Below, piece by piece: positions 17,449 through 26,231 of a stretch of DNA of 64,000 bases. Both the position numbers and the translations under genes were made by a program. How positions within the stretch are numbered: position 1 is the first letter of the stretch; each line of letters starts with the position of its first letter. This DNA is from Thalassospira lucentensis. Its GTDB lineage: Bacteria; Pseudomonadota; Alphaproteobacteria; Rhodospirillales; Thalassospiraceae. The stretch covers positions 78,815-142,814 of the forward strand of contig NZ_LPVY01000022.1 in NCBI RefSeq assembly GCF_001613805.1, read 5' to 3'. The notes under the pieces are model-generated. The model was given only the letters and a program-made list of their open reading frames with translations, ran no database searches and was not told the DNA's origin.

Positions 17449-18687
17449 ATGGCTGTAAGGCCAATTAAGCTTAGCTTTGAAGGTGCACTTGGTGCGCAGC
17501 TTTCGGCGCGGTTGGATTTGCCAACGGGGCCGGTTCGGGCCTATGCGCTGTTTGCGCATTGCTTTACATGCAGCAAGGACCTGACGGCGGCGCGCAAGAT
17601 CGCGCAATCGCTGACCATGCAGGGGATTGGGGTTTTGCGGTTCGATTTTACCGGGCTTGGCGGATCGGGCGGTGATTTTGCATCAACCAATTTCACATCC
17701 AATCTGGATGACCTGAAACGCGCGGCTGATTTCCTGCGGCATGAATTTGCCGCCCCCCGCTTGCTGATCGGGCATTCGTTGGGCGGCGCGGCGGTTTTGG
17801 CCGTTGCCGATAGCGTGCCCGAGGCAACCGCGGTTGCAACGATTGGTGCACCCGCAGATGTCGAGCATGTGACCCATAATTTCGCCGGTTACCTTGAAGA
17901 TATCGAACGCGACGGGCAGGCCGAAGTTTCGTTAAGCGGTCGACCCTTTGTGATCAAGAAGCATTTCATTGATGATCTGCGCGCCCATGATATCGGAAAA
18001 TCGGTCGGCAAATTGCACAAGGCGTTGCTGGTGCTGCATGCGCCGATGGATCAGACGGTGGGTATTGAAAATGCGGCGCGAATTTTTGATGCCGCCAAGC
18101 ATCCGAAAAGCTTTGTGTCGCTTGATAGTGCCGACCATTTGTTGCGTGATCCCGATGATGCGACCTATGCCGCGGAAGTGATCAGTGCATGGGCGCGGCG
18201 GTATATCACCGACGAAGAACCGGTCAACGAGGACGTGCCCGATGGGGCAGTGGTTGTCCGTGAAACCGGGCTTGGCAAGTTTCAGGCGATGGTTCTGGCC
18301 GGGCATCACAGAATGCTGGCCGATGAACCCGAAGGTGTCGGCGGGTTTGATAGTGGACCGTCACCTTATGATTTTCTGGCGGCCGCCCTTGGATCATGTA
18401 CGGTGATGACCATGCGTATGTATGCCGATCAGAAACAGATTCCGGTCGATGGCATTCGGGTTGAAGTCCGGCATGATAAAATCCATGCGACGGATTGCAT
18501 GGAATGCGGGGCGGAATTCGAACAGAAGGGCGGCAAGATCGACCGTTTCGAACGGATCATTACCCTGCATGGTGATTTTACCGAGGAAATCCGCGAAAAA
18601 CTGATCGCGATTGCCAATAAATGCCCGGTGCATCGCACGCTTGAAGCCAAGTCGCTGATCGTGACCCGCGATGAGCGGGATCGGTAA
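17449..18687 (+). CDS. Alpha/beta hydrolase-OsmC fusion protein
   Basis: 412-residue two-domain protein. Residues 1-255 form an alpha/beta hydrolase with nucleophile motif GHSLGGAA (Ser near 105) and C-terminal Asp/His in SADHLLRD. Residues ~270-410 are an OsmC/Ohr domain, recognisable from FDSGPSPYDFLAAALGSCTVMTMRMYADQ and the second Cys in ANKCPVHRTLEAK. OsmC proteins reduce organic hydroperoxides with this Cys pair. This fusion is a recognised architecture. The joint role is unknown; release and reduction of lipid peroxide acyl groups is one possibility. Confidence 0.9.
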   Translation: MAVRPIKLSFEGALGAQLSARLDLPTGPVRAYALFAHCFTCSKDLTAARKIAQSLTMQGIGVLRFDFTGLGGSGGDFASTNFTSNLDDLKRAADFLRHEFAAPRLLIGHSLGGAAVLAVADSVPEATAVATIGAPADVEHVTHNFAGYLEDIERDGQAEVSLSGRPFVIKKHFIDDLRAHDIGKSVGKLHKALLVLHAPMDQTVGIENAARIFDAAKHPKSFVSLDSADHLLRDPDDATYAAEVISAWARRYITDEEPVNEDVPDGAVVVRETGLGKFQAMVLAGHHRMLADEPEGVGGFDSGPSPYDFLAAALGSCTVMTMRMYADQKQIPVDGIRVEVRHDKIHATDCMECGAEFEQKGGKIDRFERIITLHGDFTEEIREKLIAIANKCPVHRTLEAKSLIVTRDERDR

Positions 18688-18717
18688 AGCCGGTCTTCCT
18701 TGACGCAAAGTGCAAAC

Positions 18718-18751
18718 AAAAACGCCCGGCGAAATCAGCCGGGCGTTTTTT
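18718..18751. terminator. Bidirectional terminator
   Basis: AAAAACGCCCGGC / GCCGGGCGTTTTT, 13-bp perfect stem with a 7-base loop, located between the convergent hydrolase-OsmC and ridA genes. A and T tails flank the stem, so it can act on both strands. Confidence 0.92.
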
Positions 18752-18773
18752 ATTCGGTTCGGAAGTGACCGGA

Positions 18774-19121
18774 TTACGGTTTTGCCGCAACCACGATGAA
18801 TTCAACCAGATAGTCCGGGGTGGCAAGTTTGGCTTCGCCGCATGCACGTGCCGGGGTGTGGCCCTGCGGGACCCATGCGTCCCAGATTTCATTCATTTTG
18901 GCGAAGTCAGCCATATCGGCCAGCCAGATGGTGGTCGACAGGATGTTTTCCTTTGACGCGCCGCATTCGGCCAGAAGCGCATCAACCTTGGCAAGGCATT
19001 CCTTGGTCTGATTGGTAACGTCGCTGCCCGGTTCGCCAACCTGGCCGGCAAGATAGATGGTGTCGCCATGGACAACGGCCTGGCTCATGCGCGGGCCGGT
19101 GTGAAAACGCTGAATGCTCAT
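18774..19121 (-). CDS. ridA: RidA-family imine/enamine deaminase
   Basis: 115-residue Rid/YER057c/UK114 protein. It hydrolyses reactive enamines and imines made by PLP or flavin enzymes to keto acids and ammonia. It carries IYLAGQVGE near residue 22 and the catalytic Arg in TPARACGEAKLA near residue 92. ATG 19121 follows an AGGAG site. It is the last gene of a long operon that includes a flavin D-amino-acid dehydrogenase, whose product is an imine. RidA is therefore the natural next step. Confidence 0.92.
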   Translation of the reverse strand: MSIQRFHTGPRMSQAVVHGDTIYLAGQVGEPGSDVTNQTKECLAKVDALLAECGASKENILSTTIWLADMADFAKMNEIWDAWVPQGHTPARACGEAKLATPDYLVEFIVVAAKP

Positions 19122-19163
19122 CAAAGTCTCCTGATATCAAGATATGATTAGGTTTTGGTTGGT

Positions 19164-20459
19164 TTATGCGGCGTGATTATCACGTTTGGTAACGCCGCAC
19201 CAGTCGGCAATGAACAGGGTAAGGACCTCGGTGACTTCCATCATGCTGGAAATCGAGACCCGTTCGTCAATGCCATGAATTCGTTCGGCTTTCGGGCCAT
19301 AGCAGGTGGCCGGGATATTGCCGTAAATCTGGAAGAACCGCGCATCCGTTGTCGCGGTGGAGGCATAATTTTTGATCGCACTGCCGGTGACTTCGTGGTG
19401 GATGTTGCCGATCATCGTCATCATCGGATGGCTTTCGTCCATCACGCATCCCTCGGCCTGAAAACCGCGATAGGTGATCTCGAATTTAGCACCCTTGCAG
19501 GCCGGGTGATTTTCCATCGCACTTTGTGCAACCGCCTCGATGGTTTCGCGGACCTTGGATAATTCCATACCGGGATAAAAGCCGACACGGATATCAGCCG
19601 AACACGCCGGCGGTACGGTTGATGCCCATTCACCGCCTTCGATCTTGCCCAGATTGAAATTCACCGGATGGACATGCGCGCCATAGGCCGCATGACGGTG
19701 GGTGGGGTGGTTCCAGATGTCTTCGACTTCTTTCAGGGTTTCAAAAAAGCCAAAGGCGGCCTCAATGGCATTACTTCCGGCCGAGGTATCAAGCACATGC
19801 GCCGGACTTCCGGTGACATGAAGCTGAAACCACATCACGCCAAGCTGGGCGGTCATCAGCGTCTGATTGAACGGTTCGGGAATGATCGCACAATCGGCGC
19901 GATACCCGGCATGCAGGCAGGCCAGCGCGCCATTGCCGGTGCATTCTTCTTCGACAACCGATTGCAGGATCACCGGGGCGGCGGGCTCAAGGCCCAGATC
20001 ATGAAGGGCTGCCAGGGCATGGCAATAGGCAATGATCCCGGCCTTCATATCGCCAGCCCCGCGACCATAAAGCCAGTCGCGTTCGACATAGGGATCAAAC
20101 GGGGACCTGCGCCATTGCGCCACCGGACCGGTGGGTACGACATCAATATGCCCGTTTAAAATCAGGCTGCGTCCGGTGTGATGTTTTGGTTTATGAATGC
20201 CGACGATATTTTCCCGTCCGCTATATTCCGTTGTAACTGGCGGGGAAAAGCCCGGTAAATCTCGCAATGCGTCAACATTGATCGCAACCCGTTCGACCAG
20301 AAGTCCCATATCGGCAAAACGATCCGCAATCCAGTTCTGGGCCGATGTTTCATTGCCCAGAAGGCTGTCATGGCGAACCAATGCACACAGGTCGTCAATC
20401 GCACGATCACGGCGATTGGCAACGCTACGGCGCAGTTCATTGCGATCAAAATGGGTCAT
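19164..20459 (-). CDS. M20-family deacylase (ArgE/DapE-like)
   Basis: Zinc amidohydrolase of about 431 residues. Metal-site motifs are LNGHIDVVPTG (His, Asp), GRGAGDMKAG (Asp) and the catalytic EEECTGNGA, then a dimerisation domain and a final His near HGIDERVS. Family members remove acetyl, succinyl or formyl groups from amino-acid nitrogen. Two in-frame starts exist; ATG 20459 keeps the gene clear of the upstream gene and fits the family N-terminus better than ATG 20525. It probably frees an N-acyl amino acid in the same pathway as the DauA-like enzyme 22 bases upstream. Confidence 0.85.
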   Translation of the reverse strand: MTHFDRNELRRSVANRRDRAIDDLCALVRHDSLLGNETSAQNWIADRFADMGLLVERVAINVDALRDLPGFSPPVTTEYSGRENIVGIHKPKHHTGRSLILNGHIDVVPTGPVAQWRRSPFDPYVERDWLYGRGAGDMKAGIIAYCHALAALHDLGLEPAAPVILQSVVEEECTGNGALACLHAGYRADCAIIPEPFNQTLMTAQLGVMWFQLHVTGSPAHVLDTSAGSNAIEAAFGFFETLKEVEDIWNHPTHRHAAYGAHVHPVNFNLGKIEGGEWASTVPPACSADIRVGFYPGMELSKVRETIEAVAQSAMENHPACKGAKFEITYRGFQAEGCVMDESHPMMTMIGNIHHEVTGSAIKNYASTATTDARFFQIYGNIPATCYGPKAERIHGIDERVSISSMMEVTEVLTLFIADWCGVTKRDNHAA

Positions 20460-20481
20460 GGCACGATTTCCGTATTCTTCC

Positions 20482-21624
20482 TTACGCGGTTCGGGCAAGG
20501 CCGGGGCGGGTGGCGGCAAGGGCACCTTCGGTCACGCCAAGTTTCGTCATCCTGTCTGGCACGCCATCGCCGCAAATCAGGCTGGCGGCATATTCGCCCA
20601 TGGCCGGGGCGGTTTGAATGCCATAGCCGCCCTGACCGGCAAGCCAGTAAAAGCCATCCGCATCCGGGTCGAATGCCGATACCGGATCACCATCGGCAAA
20701 GAAGCTGCGCAAGCCCGCCCAAGCTTCGCCGGGGCGATTGACCTTAAGCGTGGTTGCCGTCATCAGGCGATCAATCGTGATGGCGATATCGAGTTCTTCG
20801 GGCTGGACATCATGGGGAACCGTCGGTGTCGCATCGGATGGCGATACCAGAAGGCGCCCGGCGTCTTCCTTGAAATACAGGCCTTCGCCCACGTCTGATA
20901 CCATGTGCCAGCCATGCGCATTGACATCAGATGGCAGATCAACCATTACCGCCGTACGACGTTTGGGGGTGATGCCCAGCGGTGTTACGCCCGCCAGTTT
21001 TGCGATTTCATCGGCCCATGCACCGGATGCGTTGACGATGGTTTGTGCCTCATAGGTTTCGCCGCCCGCCGTGACCTGCCAACCAGTTGTGGTTTTTGCA
21101 ATTGCGGTGACATCGGCCTTGACCACCAGATCACCGCCAAGCTTTTTGAAATGACGGATGAAGCCCCAATGCAGCGCATGAACATCAATATCCATGGCAT
21201 CGGTTTCAAGGGCACCGCACGCGATCAGATCGGTATTGAGGATCGGGATCAGTTTTTTGATCTCATCGGCTGTCAGGGGGACAACATTCGCGCCATTTGC
21301 GCAGCCTTCGGTCAGTAGTTCGTCAATCGCGCCTTCATTGCCGTGGGCGGCGGTCAGGATCACACCACGCGGGGTCAGGATCGGATTTTCGGTGAAACCT
21401 TCGGGCGGGTTCAGGAAAAACTCCCGGCTGGCTGTCGACATTTTGCGGATGATCTGCGGGCCATAGGTTTCGCTGTATAGTGCGGCTGACCGGCCGGTGC
21501 TGTGATAGCCGGGCTGATCTTCGCGTTCGAGAACCGTGACGGACCTGCCGCGTTTGGCCAGAAAATAGGCTGCGGACATGCCGGCAATACCGCCGCCAAT
21601 GATCAGGATATCGGATGTTTTCAT
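20482..21624 (-). CDS. FAD D-amino-acid dehydrogenase, DauA (D-arginine dehydrogenase)-like
   Basis: 380-residue FAD enzyme of the DAO family. FAD site ILIIGGGIAGMSAAYFLAKRG at residues 6-26, followed by EREDQPGYHSTGRSAALYSE. These, with the PKRRTAVM, DVQPEELDIA and C-terminal WLAGQGGYGIQTAPAMGE motifs, closely follow the Pseudomonas aeruginosa D-arginine dehydrogenase (DauA) as I remember it. It should oxidise a D-amino acid to an imino acid, passing electrons to an acceptor rather than oxygen. The start overlaps the stop of the deacetylase gene by 4 bases. Substrate preference for arginine, lysine or another basic amino acid is inference. Confidence 0.82.
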   Translation of the reverse strand: MKTSDILIIGGGIAGMSAAYFLAKRGRSVTVLEREDQPGYHSTGRSAALYSETYGPQIIRKMSTASREFFLNPPEGFTENPILTPRGVILTAAHGNEGAIDELLTEGCANGANVVPLTADEIKKLIPILNTDLIACGALETDAMDIDVHALHWGFIRHFKKLGGDLVVKADVTAIAKTTTGWQVTAGGETYEAQTIVNASGAWADEIAKLAGVTPLGITPKRRTAVMVDLPSDVNAHGWHMVSDVGEGLYFKEDAGRLLVSPSDATPTVPHDVQPEELDIAITIDRLMTATTLKVNRPGEAWAGLRSFFADGDPVSAFDPDADGFYWLAGQGGYGIQTAPAMGEYAASLICGDGVPDRMTKLGVTEGALAATRPGLARTA

Positions 21625-22664
21625 TTGGGGCTCCCAGCGGTGGTGGCGTCAAAGGCGCTGATAAACTGAAAAAGGTTTTCAGCCAGTGTGTTACTGACAT
21701 AACCACCTTCCTGCACTAGCACGGTTGGCAATTTGAGGCTGCCAATTTTTTCACCGATTTTGGCAAATCCGCCGGGTGTCACGGCAAGTCCGCCAAACGG
21801 ATCATCCGATGATGCATCCAGACCCAGTGCAATGACAACTGCATCGGCGCTGAAATGATCGATCATGGCAAGCGCGCGATCAAGGGTTGCCAGAAACGCA
21901 TCATCACCGCTGCCAAGGGGCAGGGGATAATTATGGTTGAAACCAAGTCCTGCACCCTGTCCACGTTCTTCGGCATGGCCCCAGAAAAACGGATAGAAAT
22001 CGCGTGGATCGGCATGGATCGACAGCGTCATGACATCATCACGGGCATAGAAAATATGCTGCGTGCCGTTACCATGATGCAGATCGACATCAAGGATCGC
22101 AACCCGGTCATATTTGGCGCGCAGTTCCTGTGCGGCAATCGCACTGTTGTTCAGGTAACAGAAACCACCAGCAATATCGCGGCTGGCATGGTGGCCGGGC
22201 GGGCGGCACAGGGCATAGGCCGATTGGGCATTTTCATCGCGGACACGGCGGGTGGCGGCAATCGCGGTTTGCGCACTGGCATAGGCCGATTGCCAGGTGG
22301 TTGCCGATATCGGGCATGATGTATCGCCCATATGAAAACCGGCCTTGCCCGCCGGGGACCTTGGATAGGGGCCAAGCCGGTCAAACGGATGAATGCCGGG
22401 TACGACCAGATCAGAACCACCAAAAACCTTCCATTCGGCATGGATGGTTTGCAGGAATTTCAGATATTCGGGCGCATGAATGGCGGCAATCGGACCCATG
22501 CCGAAATCATCAGGGGTGCGCAAATCAAGGCCAAGCCGTTTAATGGCCGTGGTCAGGATTTCCGCCCGTTCGGGGACTTCGGGGATTGGCCGTGCTTCGC
22601 CTGCGACCATGAATGTCTGGCCGTGATGGCGAAGCTGATCGGCTGAGAAATAGGCATGCATCAT
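21621..22664 (-). CDS. Histone-deacetylase-fold amidohydrolase, acetylpolyamine-deacetylase-like
   Basis: 347-residue zinc deacetylase of the arginase/HDAC superfamily. RPPGHHA (His158-His159, catalytic), DVDLHHGNGTQ (zinc ligands Asp194 and His196) and GLDASSDDP (third ligand Asp283) are intact. The layout resembles bacterial acetylpolyamine amidohydrolases, which remove acetyl from N-acetylputrescine or acetylcadaverine. A GAAAGGCGG site precedes two adjacent ATGs. In an operon with a polyamine-type ABC transporter it is likely to deacetylate an imported N-acylated amine. Confidence 0.87.
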   Translation of the reverse strand: MMHAYFSADQLRHHGQTFMVAGEARPIPEVPERAEILTTAIKRLGLDLRTPDDFGMGPIAAIHAPEYLKFLQTIHAEWKVFGGSDLVVPGIHPFDRLGPYPRSPAGKAGFHMGDTSCPISATTWQSAYASAQTAIAATRRVRDENAQSAYALCRPPGHHASRDIAGGFCYLNNSAIAAQELRAKYDRVAILDVDLHHGNGTQHIFYARDDVMTLSIHADPRDFYPFFWGHAEERGQGAGLGFNHNYPLPLGSGDDAFLATLDRALAMIDHFSADAVVIALGLDASSDDPFGGLAVTPGGFAKIGEKIGSLKLPTVLVQEGGYVSNTLAENLFQFISAFDATTAGSPK

Positions 22665-22719
22665 GGGCGCCGCCTTTCGTTGGCTTTGCGTCGTGGTGTT
22701 GGTGGCAGTCTGTTATTTC

Positions 22720-23649
22720 TTAAAAGGCGACCTGATCGGCACCTTTCAGGCCCAGCATGGTGCGGGCTTCGTCCGGTGTTGCGATTTCAAGGGATAACCC
22801 GTCCAGAACTTCACGGATTTTGCGAACTTGTGATGCGTTGTCCGGGGCGAGTTCGCCCTTGCGCAGATACAGGTTATCTTCAAGCCCGACCCGGACATGA
22901 CCGCCCATGGTGGCCGACATCGTGGCAAGCGGCATCTGATGACGGCCGGCACCCAGAACCGAAAACTGGTACTGATCACCAAACAGTTTGTCGGCGGTGC
23001 GTTTCAGATGGGCAAGATTGTCGGGATCGGCCCCGATACCGCCCAGAACGCCCAGAACGAACTGAATGAAAATCGGACCCTTGATCAGGCCGCGATCAAC
23101 AAAATGGGCCAGCGTATAAAGATGCCCGACGTCATAACATTCAAATTCAAACCTTGTGCCATTGGCATCACCCAGATCGGCCAGAATGGTTTCGATATCG
23201 GCAAAGGTGTTTTTGAATACGAAATCACGACTGTCTTCGAGAAATTTCGGTTCCCAGTCATGTTTCCAGTCGCTGCGCCCGGCAAGGGCCGGGAACAGGC
23301 CAAAATTCATCGTGCCCATGTTCAGCGACGCCATTTCGGGCGCGGCCTGCTTTGCCGCACGAATACGGTCCTTGACCGTCATGGTCATGCCGCCGCCGGT
23401 CGAAATGTTGATCACCGCGTCGGTAGCCGATTTGATGCGTGGCAGGAATTGGTCGAAAACAGCCGGTTCCGGGCTTGGAAAGCCGGTTTCGGGATCGCGG
23501 GCATGCAGATGCAGGATCGCAGCCCCGGCATTTGCCGCCGCAATTGCCTGATCGGCAATCTGGTCGGGGGTGATTGGCAGATGCGGGCTCATGGACGGGG
23601 TGTGAACCGATCCGGTGATTGCGCAGGTGATGATGACTTTCCGGCTCAT
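22720..23649 (-). CDS. BKACE family (DUF849) beta-keto acid cleavage enzyme
   Basis: 309-residue TIM-barrel enzyme. It starts KVIITCAITGSVHTPSMSPHLP. Zinc ligands His47 and His49 are in ILHLHARDPETG, and the third ligand is probably Glu257 in HVRVGLEDN. NISTGGG near residue 81 is also characteristic. BKACE enzymes cleave a beta-keto acid with acetyl-CoA, giving acetoacetate plus a new CoA ester; the founder is 3-keto-5-aminohexanoate cleavage enzyme of lysine fermentation. Its start overlaps... the following aminotransferase stop by 4 bases, so the aminotransferase (upstream) may supply its substrate chain. The natural keto acid is unknown. Confidence 0.9.
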   Translation of the reverse strand: MSRKVIITCAITGSVHTPSMSPHLPITPDQIADQAIAAANAGAAILHLHARDPETGFPSPEPAVFDQFLPRIKSATDAVINISTGGGMTMTVKDRIRAAKQAAPEMASLNMGTMNFGLFPALAGRSDWKHDWEPKFLEDSRDFVFKNTFADIETILADLGDANGTRFEFECYDVGHLYTLAHFVDRGLIKGPIFIQFVLGVLGGIGADPDNLAHLKRTADKLFGDQYQFSVLGAGRHQMPLATMSATMGGHVRVGLEDNLYLRKGELAPDNASQVRKIREVLDGLSLEIATPDEARTMLGLKGADQVAF

Positions 23650-25019
23650 GCGAAGGCTCCGGCACGGGTGAGTTCGTCCTGAAGGTCGCCAAGGGCGGCG
23701 CGCAACGGAATGAGGATGTCGTCAAACTGATCTGGCTTGATCGTCATGGGCGGGCAGACCATCACATGATCACCGCGATAACCGCCGCGGGTGCGACGCC
23801 AGTAAATGATCAGGCCCTTGTCATAGGCAATATCCACAAGGCGGGCAGCCGCAAGATGTTTGGGATCAATCGGTTCCATGGTTTCACGGTCTTTGACCAG
23901 TTCGGCGGCAAGCAGCAATCCAAGGCCGCGCACATCGCCGATGATCGGAAATTCATCGGCAAGTTTGCCAAGTTCGGCCTTTAATGCCGCACCGCTTTGG
24001 GCGGCATTTTCCAGAAGATTGTCTTCGTCGATGACATCAAGAACCGCATTTCCCGCCGCACAGGCCATTGGATTACCGGCATAGGTATAGCCGTGAATGA
24101 AACCGCCATGATCAAGAACCGGTCCGACAATACGATCAGGCGCAATCATCGCACCCAGCGGGGCATAACCCGCCGCCAATCCCTTTGATACGGCCAGAAT
24201 ATCAGGCGTGATGCCCCAATGTTCGGCAGCGAAATATTTGCCAGTGCGCCCGGCACCGGTCATGACCTCGTCATAGATCAGAAGAATGCCGTATTGATCG
24301 CAGATTTCACGAATGCGGGCATAGTAGCTGTCGGGCGCGACCAGCGCGCCGGTCGCAGCCCCGCCAACCGGTTCCATGATGAAGCCAAGAACGGTTTTCG
24401 GGCCCTGTTTGAGTATTTCGGCCTCTAGCATGTTGGCGTATTTCAGGCCGCGTTCATGATCGCTCAGATCATCGCGATCCAGATAGCAGGTCGGGGCCGG
24501 AATTTTGGGTTGGTCCACCATCATCGGGGCGAAGGGCGCATGCATTGGCGTATAGCCGGTGATGGCAAGCGCACCAAGGGTTGAACCGTGATAGCTGGGG
24601 AAACGCGAAATGATCTTGGTCCGCTGGGCTTGCCCCTTCGCCAAGGCATATTGCCGGGCAAGCTTGATGCAGCTTTCGACGGCTTCTGACCCGCCGGAGA
24701 CAAAGAATACCCGTTCAAGATCGCCCGGTGCACGTTCGGCCAGGCGGAATGCCAGATTTTCGGCCGCGTCATTTTCAAAATGCAGGCGATAGGCGAAGCT
24801 GGCCTTTTCAAGCTGCGCATTCATCGCGGCAATCACGCGCGGGTCGCTATGGCCGATATTGCTGACCATCGCCCCGCTGGAGGCGTCGATATAGCGTTTG
24901 CCATCGACATCCCACATATAGACGCCCTTGGCATGGTCGATCAGCGGCCGACGCGAACGGCTTTGATAAAACAGGCGGGATTCCCGGTTATGGCCGGTTT
25001 TGGGGGTATCATGCGTCAC
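23646..25019 (-). CDS. Class III omega-aminotransferase
   Basis: PLP aminotransferase of about 457 residues. Motifs in order are GVYMWDVDGKRYIDASSGAM, FVSGGSEAVESCIKLARQY, the PLP-stacking YHGSTLGALA, LLIYDEVMTGAGRTGK (Asp binds the pyridine nitrogen) and the PLP Lys in LAVSKGLAAGYAPLGAM. It should convert a terminal amine or omega-amino acid to the aldehyde or keto form. I prefer the GTG at 25019, which has GGAG upstream and clears the ABC gene; an in-frame ATG at 25073 would overlap that gene by 31 bases. Downstream, its stop overlaps the BKACE start. Confidence 0.87.
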   Translation of the reverse strand: MTHDTPKTGHNRESRLFYQSRSRRPLIDHAKGVYMWDVDGKRYIDASSGAMVSNIGHSDPRVIAAMNAQLEKASFAYRLHFENDAAENLAFRLAERAPGDLERVFFVSGGSEAVESCIKLARQYALAKGQAQRTKIISRFPSYHGSTLGALAITGYTPMHAPFAPMMVDQPKIPAPTCYLDRDDLSDHERGLKYANMLEAEILKQGPKTVLGFIMEPVGGAATGALVAPDSYYARIREICDQYGILLIYDEVMTGAGRTGKYFAAEHWGITPDILAVSKGLAAGYAPLGAMIAPDRIVGPVLDHGGFIHGYTYAGNPMACAAGNAVLDVIDEDNLLENAAQSGAALKAELGKLADEFPIIGDVRGLGLLLAAELVKDRETMEPIDPKHLAAARLVDIAYDKGLIIYWRRTRGGYRGDHVMVCPPMTIKPDQFDDILIPLRAALGDLQDELTRAGAFA

Positions 25020-25042
25020 TTCGGGTGGCACTCCAAATCCGG

Positions 25043-26140
25043 TCAGTCGTGATGACCGGGCAACAACACACAATTTCGGGCGGCAATGTGCATGAACACA
25101 TCGGCACCTTCGTGATGGGGGCGGGCATCAATCGGGTTGATCACCTGCCAGTCACGGCCATTGGCCGTGACGAAATAGCGGGCCTGCTGCCCCAGATAGT
25201 CGACCGTTTTGATCCTGCCGGGGATGGCGATCACGCCGTCTGTGGCACCGTTCTGATCCGATAGCCCGATTTTTTCAGCTCGGATAACGGCGCGGACATC
25301 TTTTGATCCGTTGGCTTTGGCAGTCTGTTCGGATGTCGTCAGCAACGTCTCGCCGCTTTGCAGGGCGACATTGGTAAAGGCCGCATCCGGTGCACCAAGG
25401 GCGGCGGGGATGATATTGGAATGACCAAGGAAGTCGGCAACAAAGGCCGATGCGGGATTATTATAAACGTCTTCTGGCGCGCCTTCCTGTTCGACGACAC
25501 CGTTATTCATAACCACCAGTTTGTCGGACATGGCAAGGGCTTCGGATTGATCGTGGGTCACAAAAACCGTAGCAATACCCAGTTCGCGCTGAATGCGTTT
25601 AAGTTCGACCCGCATTTCTTCACGCAGGTTGGCATCAAGGGCAGATAGCGGTTCATCAAGCAACAACACATCGGGTTCGATCACGATGGCACGCGCCAGT
25701 GCAATACGTTGCTGCTGACCACCGGAAAGCTGATTGGGGTACCTGTCGGCGACATGAGGCAGTTGCACGAGATCAAGGGCACGATTGACCTTGTCGCGGA
25801 TGTCGGATTTGGACACCTTGCGGTATTTCAGGCCAAAGGCGATATTGTCGTAAATCGATTTATGCGGGAACAGGGCGTAGTTCTGAAACACCAGTCCCAG
25901 ATTGCGTTTGTGGATCGGCAGGGCATTAACCCGTTTGCCACGGATCAGCAAATCACCCTCGGTAATGTCGGTCAGTCCGGCAATCATGCGAAGTGTCGTG
26001 GTCTTGCCGCAACCCGACGGCCCCAGAAAGGTCACGAAACTGTTGTCAGGCACGGTCAGATCCATGCGCTGCACGGCGGTAAATTCGCCGTAACGCTTGA
26101 CGACATTTTGCAGTTCGACCGCATTTTCGATGTCAGCCAT
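25043..26140 (-). CDS. ABC transporter ATP-binding protein, polyamine type (PotA-like)
   Basis: 365-residue ATPase. Walker A GPSGCGKTTT (residues ~38-47), Q-loop VFQNYALFPH, signature LSGGQQQR, Walker B VLLLDEPLSALD and switch His in VFVTHDQSEA are intact. The C-terminal ~110 residues are a TOBE regulatory domain, as in PotA/FbpC/UgpC relatives. ATG 26140 is preceded by GTG 26143; the ATG is more likely. It energises the permeases and binding protein encoded upstream on the same strand. Confidence 0.93.
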   Translation of the reverse strand: MADIENAVELQNVVKRYGEFTAVQRMDLTVPDNSFVTFLGPSGCGKTTTLRMIAGLTDITEGDLLIRGKRVNALPIHKRNLGLVFQNYALFPHKSIYDNIAFGLKYRKVSKSDIRDKVNRALDLVQLPHVADRYPNQLSGGQQQRIALARAIVIEPDVLLLDEPLSALDANLREEMRVELKRIQRELGIATVFVTHDQSEALAMSDKLVVMNNGVVEQEGAPEDVYNNPASAFVADFLGHSNIIPAALGAPDAAFTNVALQSGETLLTTSEQTAKANGSKDVRAVIRAEKIGLSDQNGATDGVIAIPGRIKTVDYLGQQARYFVTANGRDWQVINPIDARPHHEGADVFMHIAARNCVLLPGHHD

Positions 26141-26175
26141 CACAAATAACCCTGTCAGAAAAAGGCGGTGGTGCC

Positions 26176-26204
26176 CCGGTCGCCAGTTTGAAAACAGCGA
26201 CCGG
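26176..26204 (-). other. Hairpin between binding-protein and ATPase genes
   Basis: Perfect 8-bp inverted repeat CCGGTCGC / GCGACCGG (26176-26183 and 26197-26204), 13-base loop, no T run. It follows the solute-binding-protein gene in the direction of transcription and probably protects its mRNA 3' end. Confidence 0.5.
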
Positions 26205-26231
26205 AGATCCGGTTTATGCGATCAGTCCGGC

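Noticed and set aside
22897..23682. 261-codon plus-strand frame opposite BKACE
   Set aside because: BKACE has catalytic motifs in the other strand; this one shows no domain.
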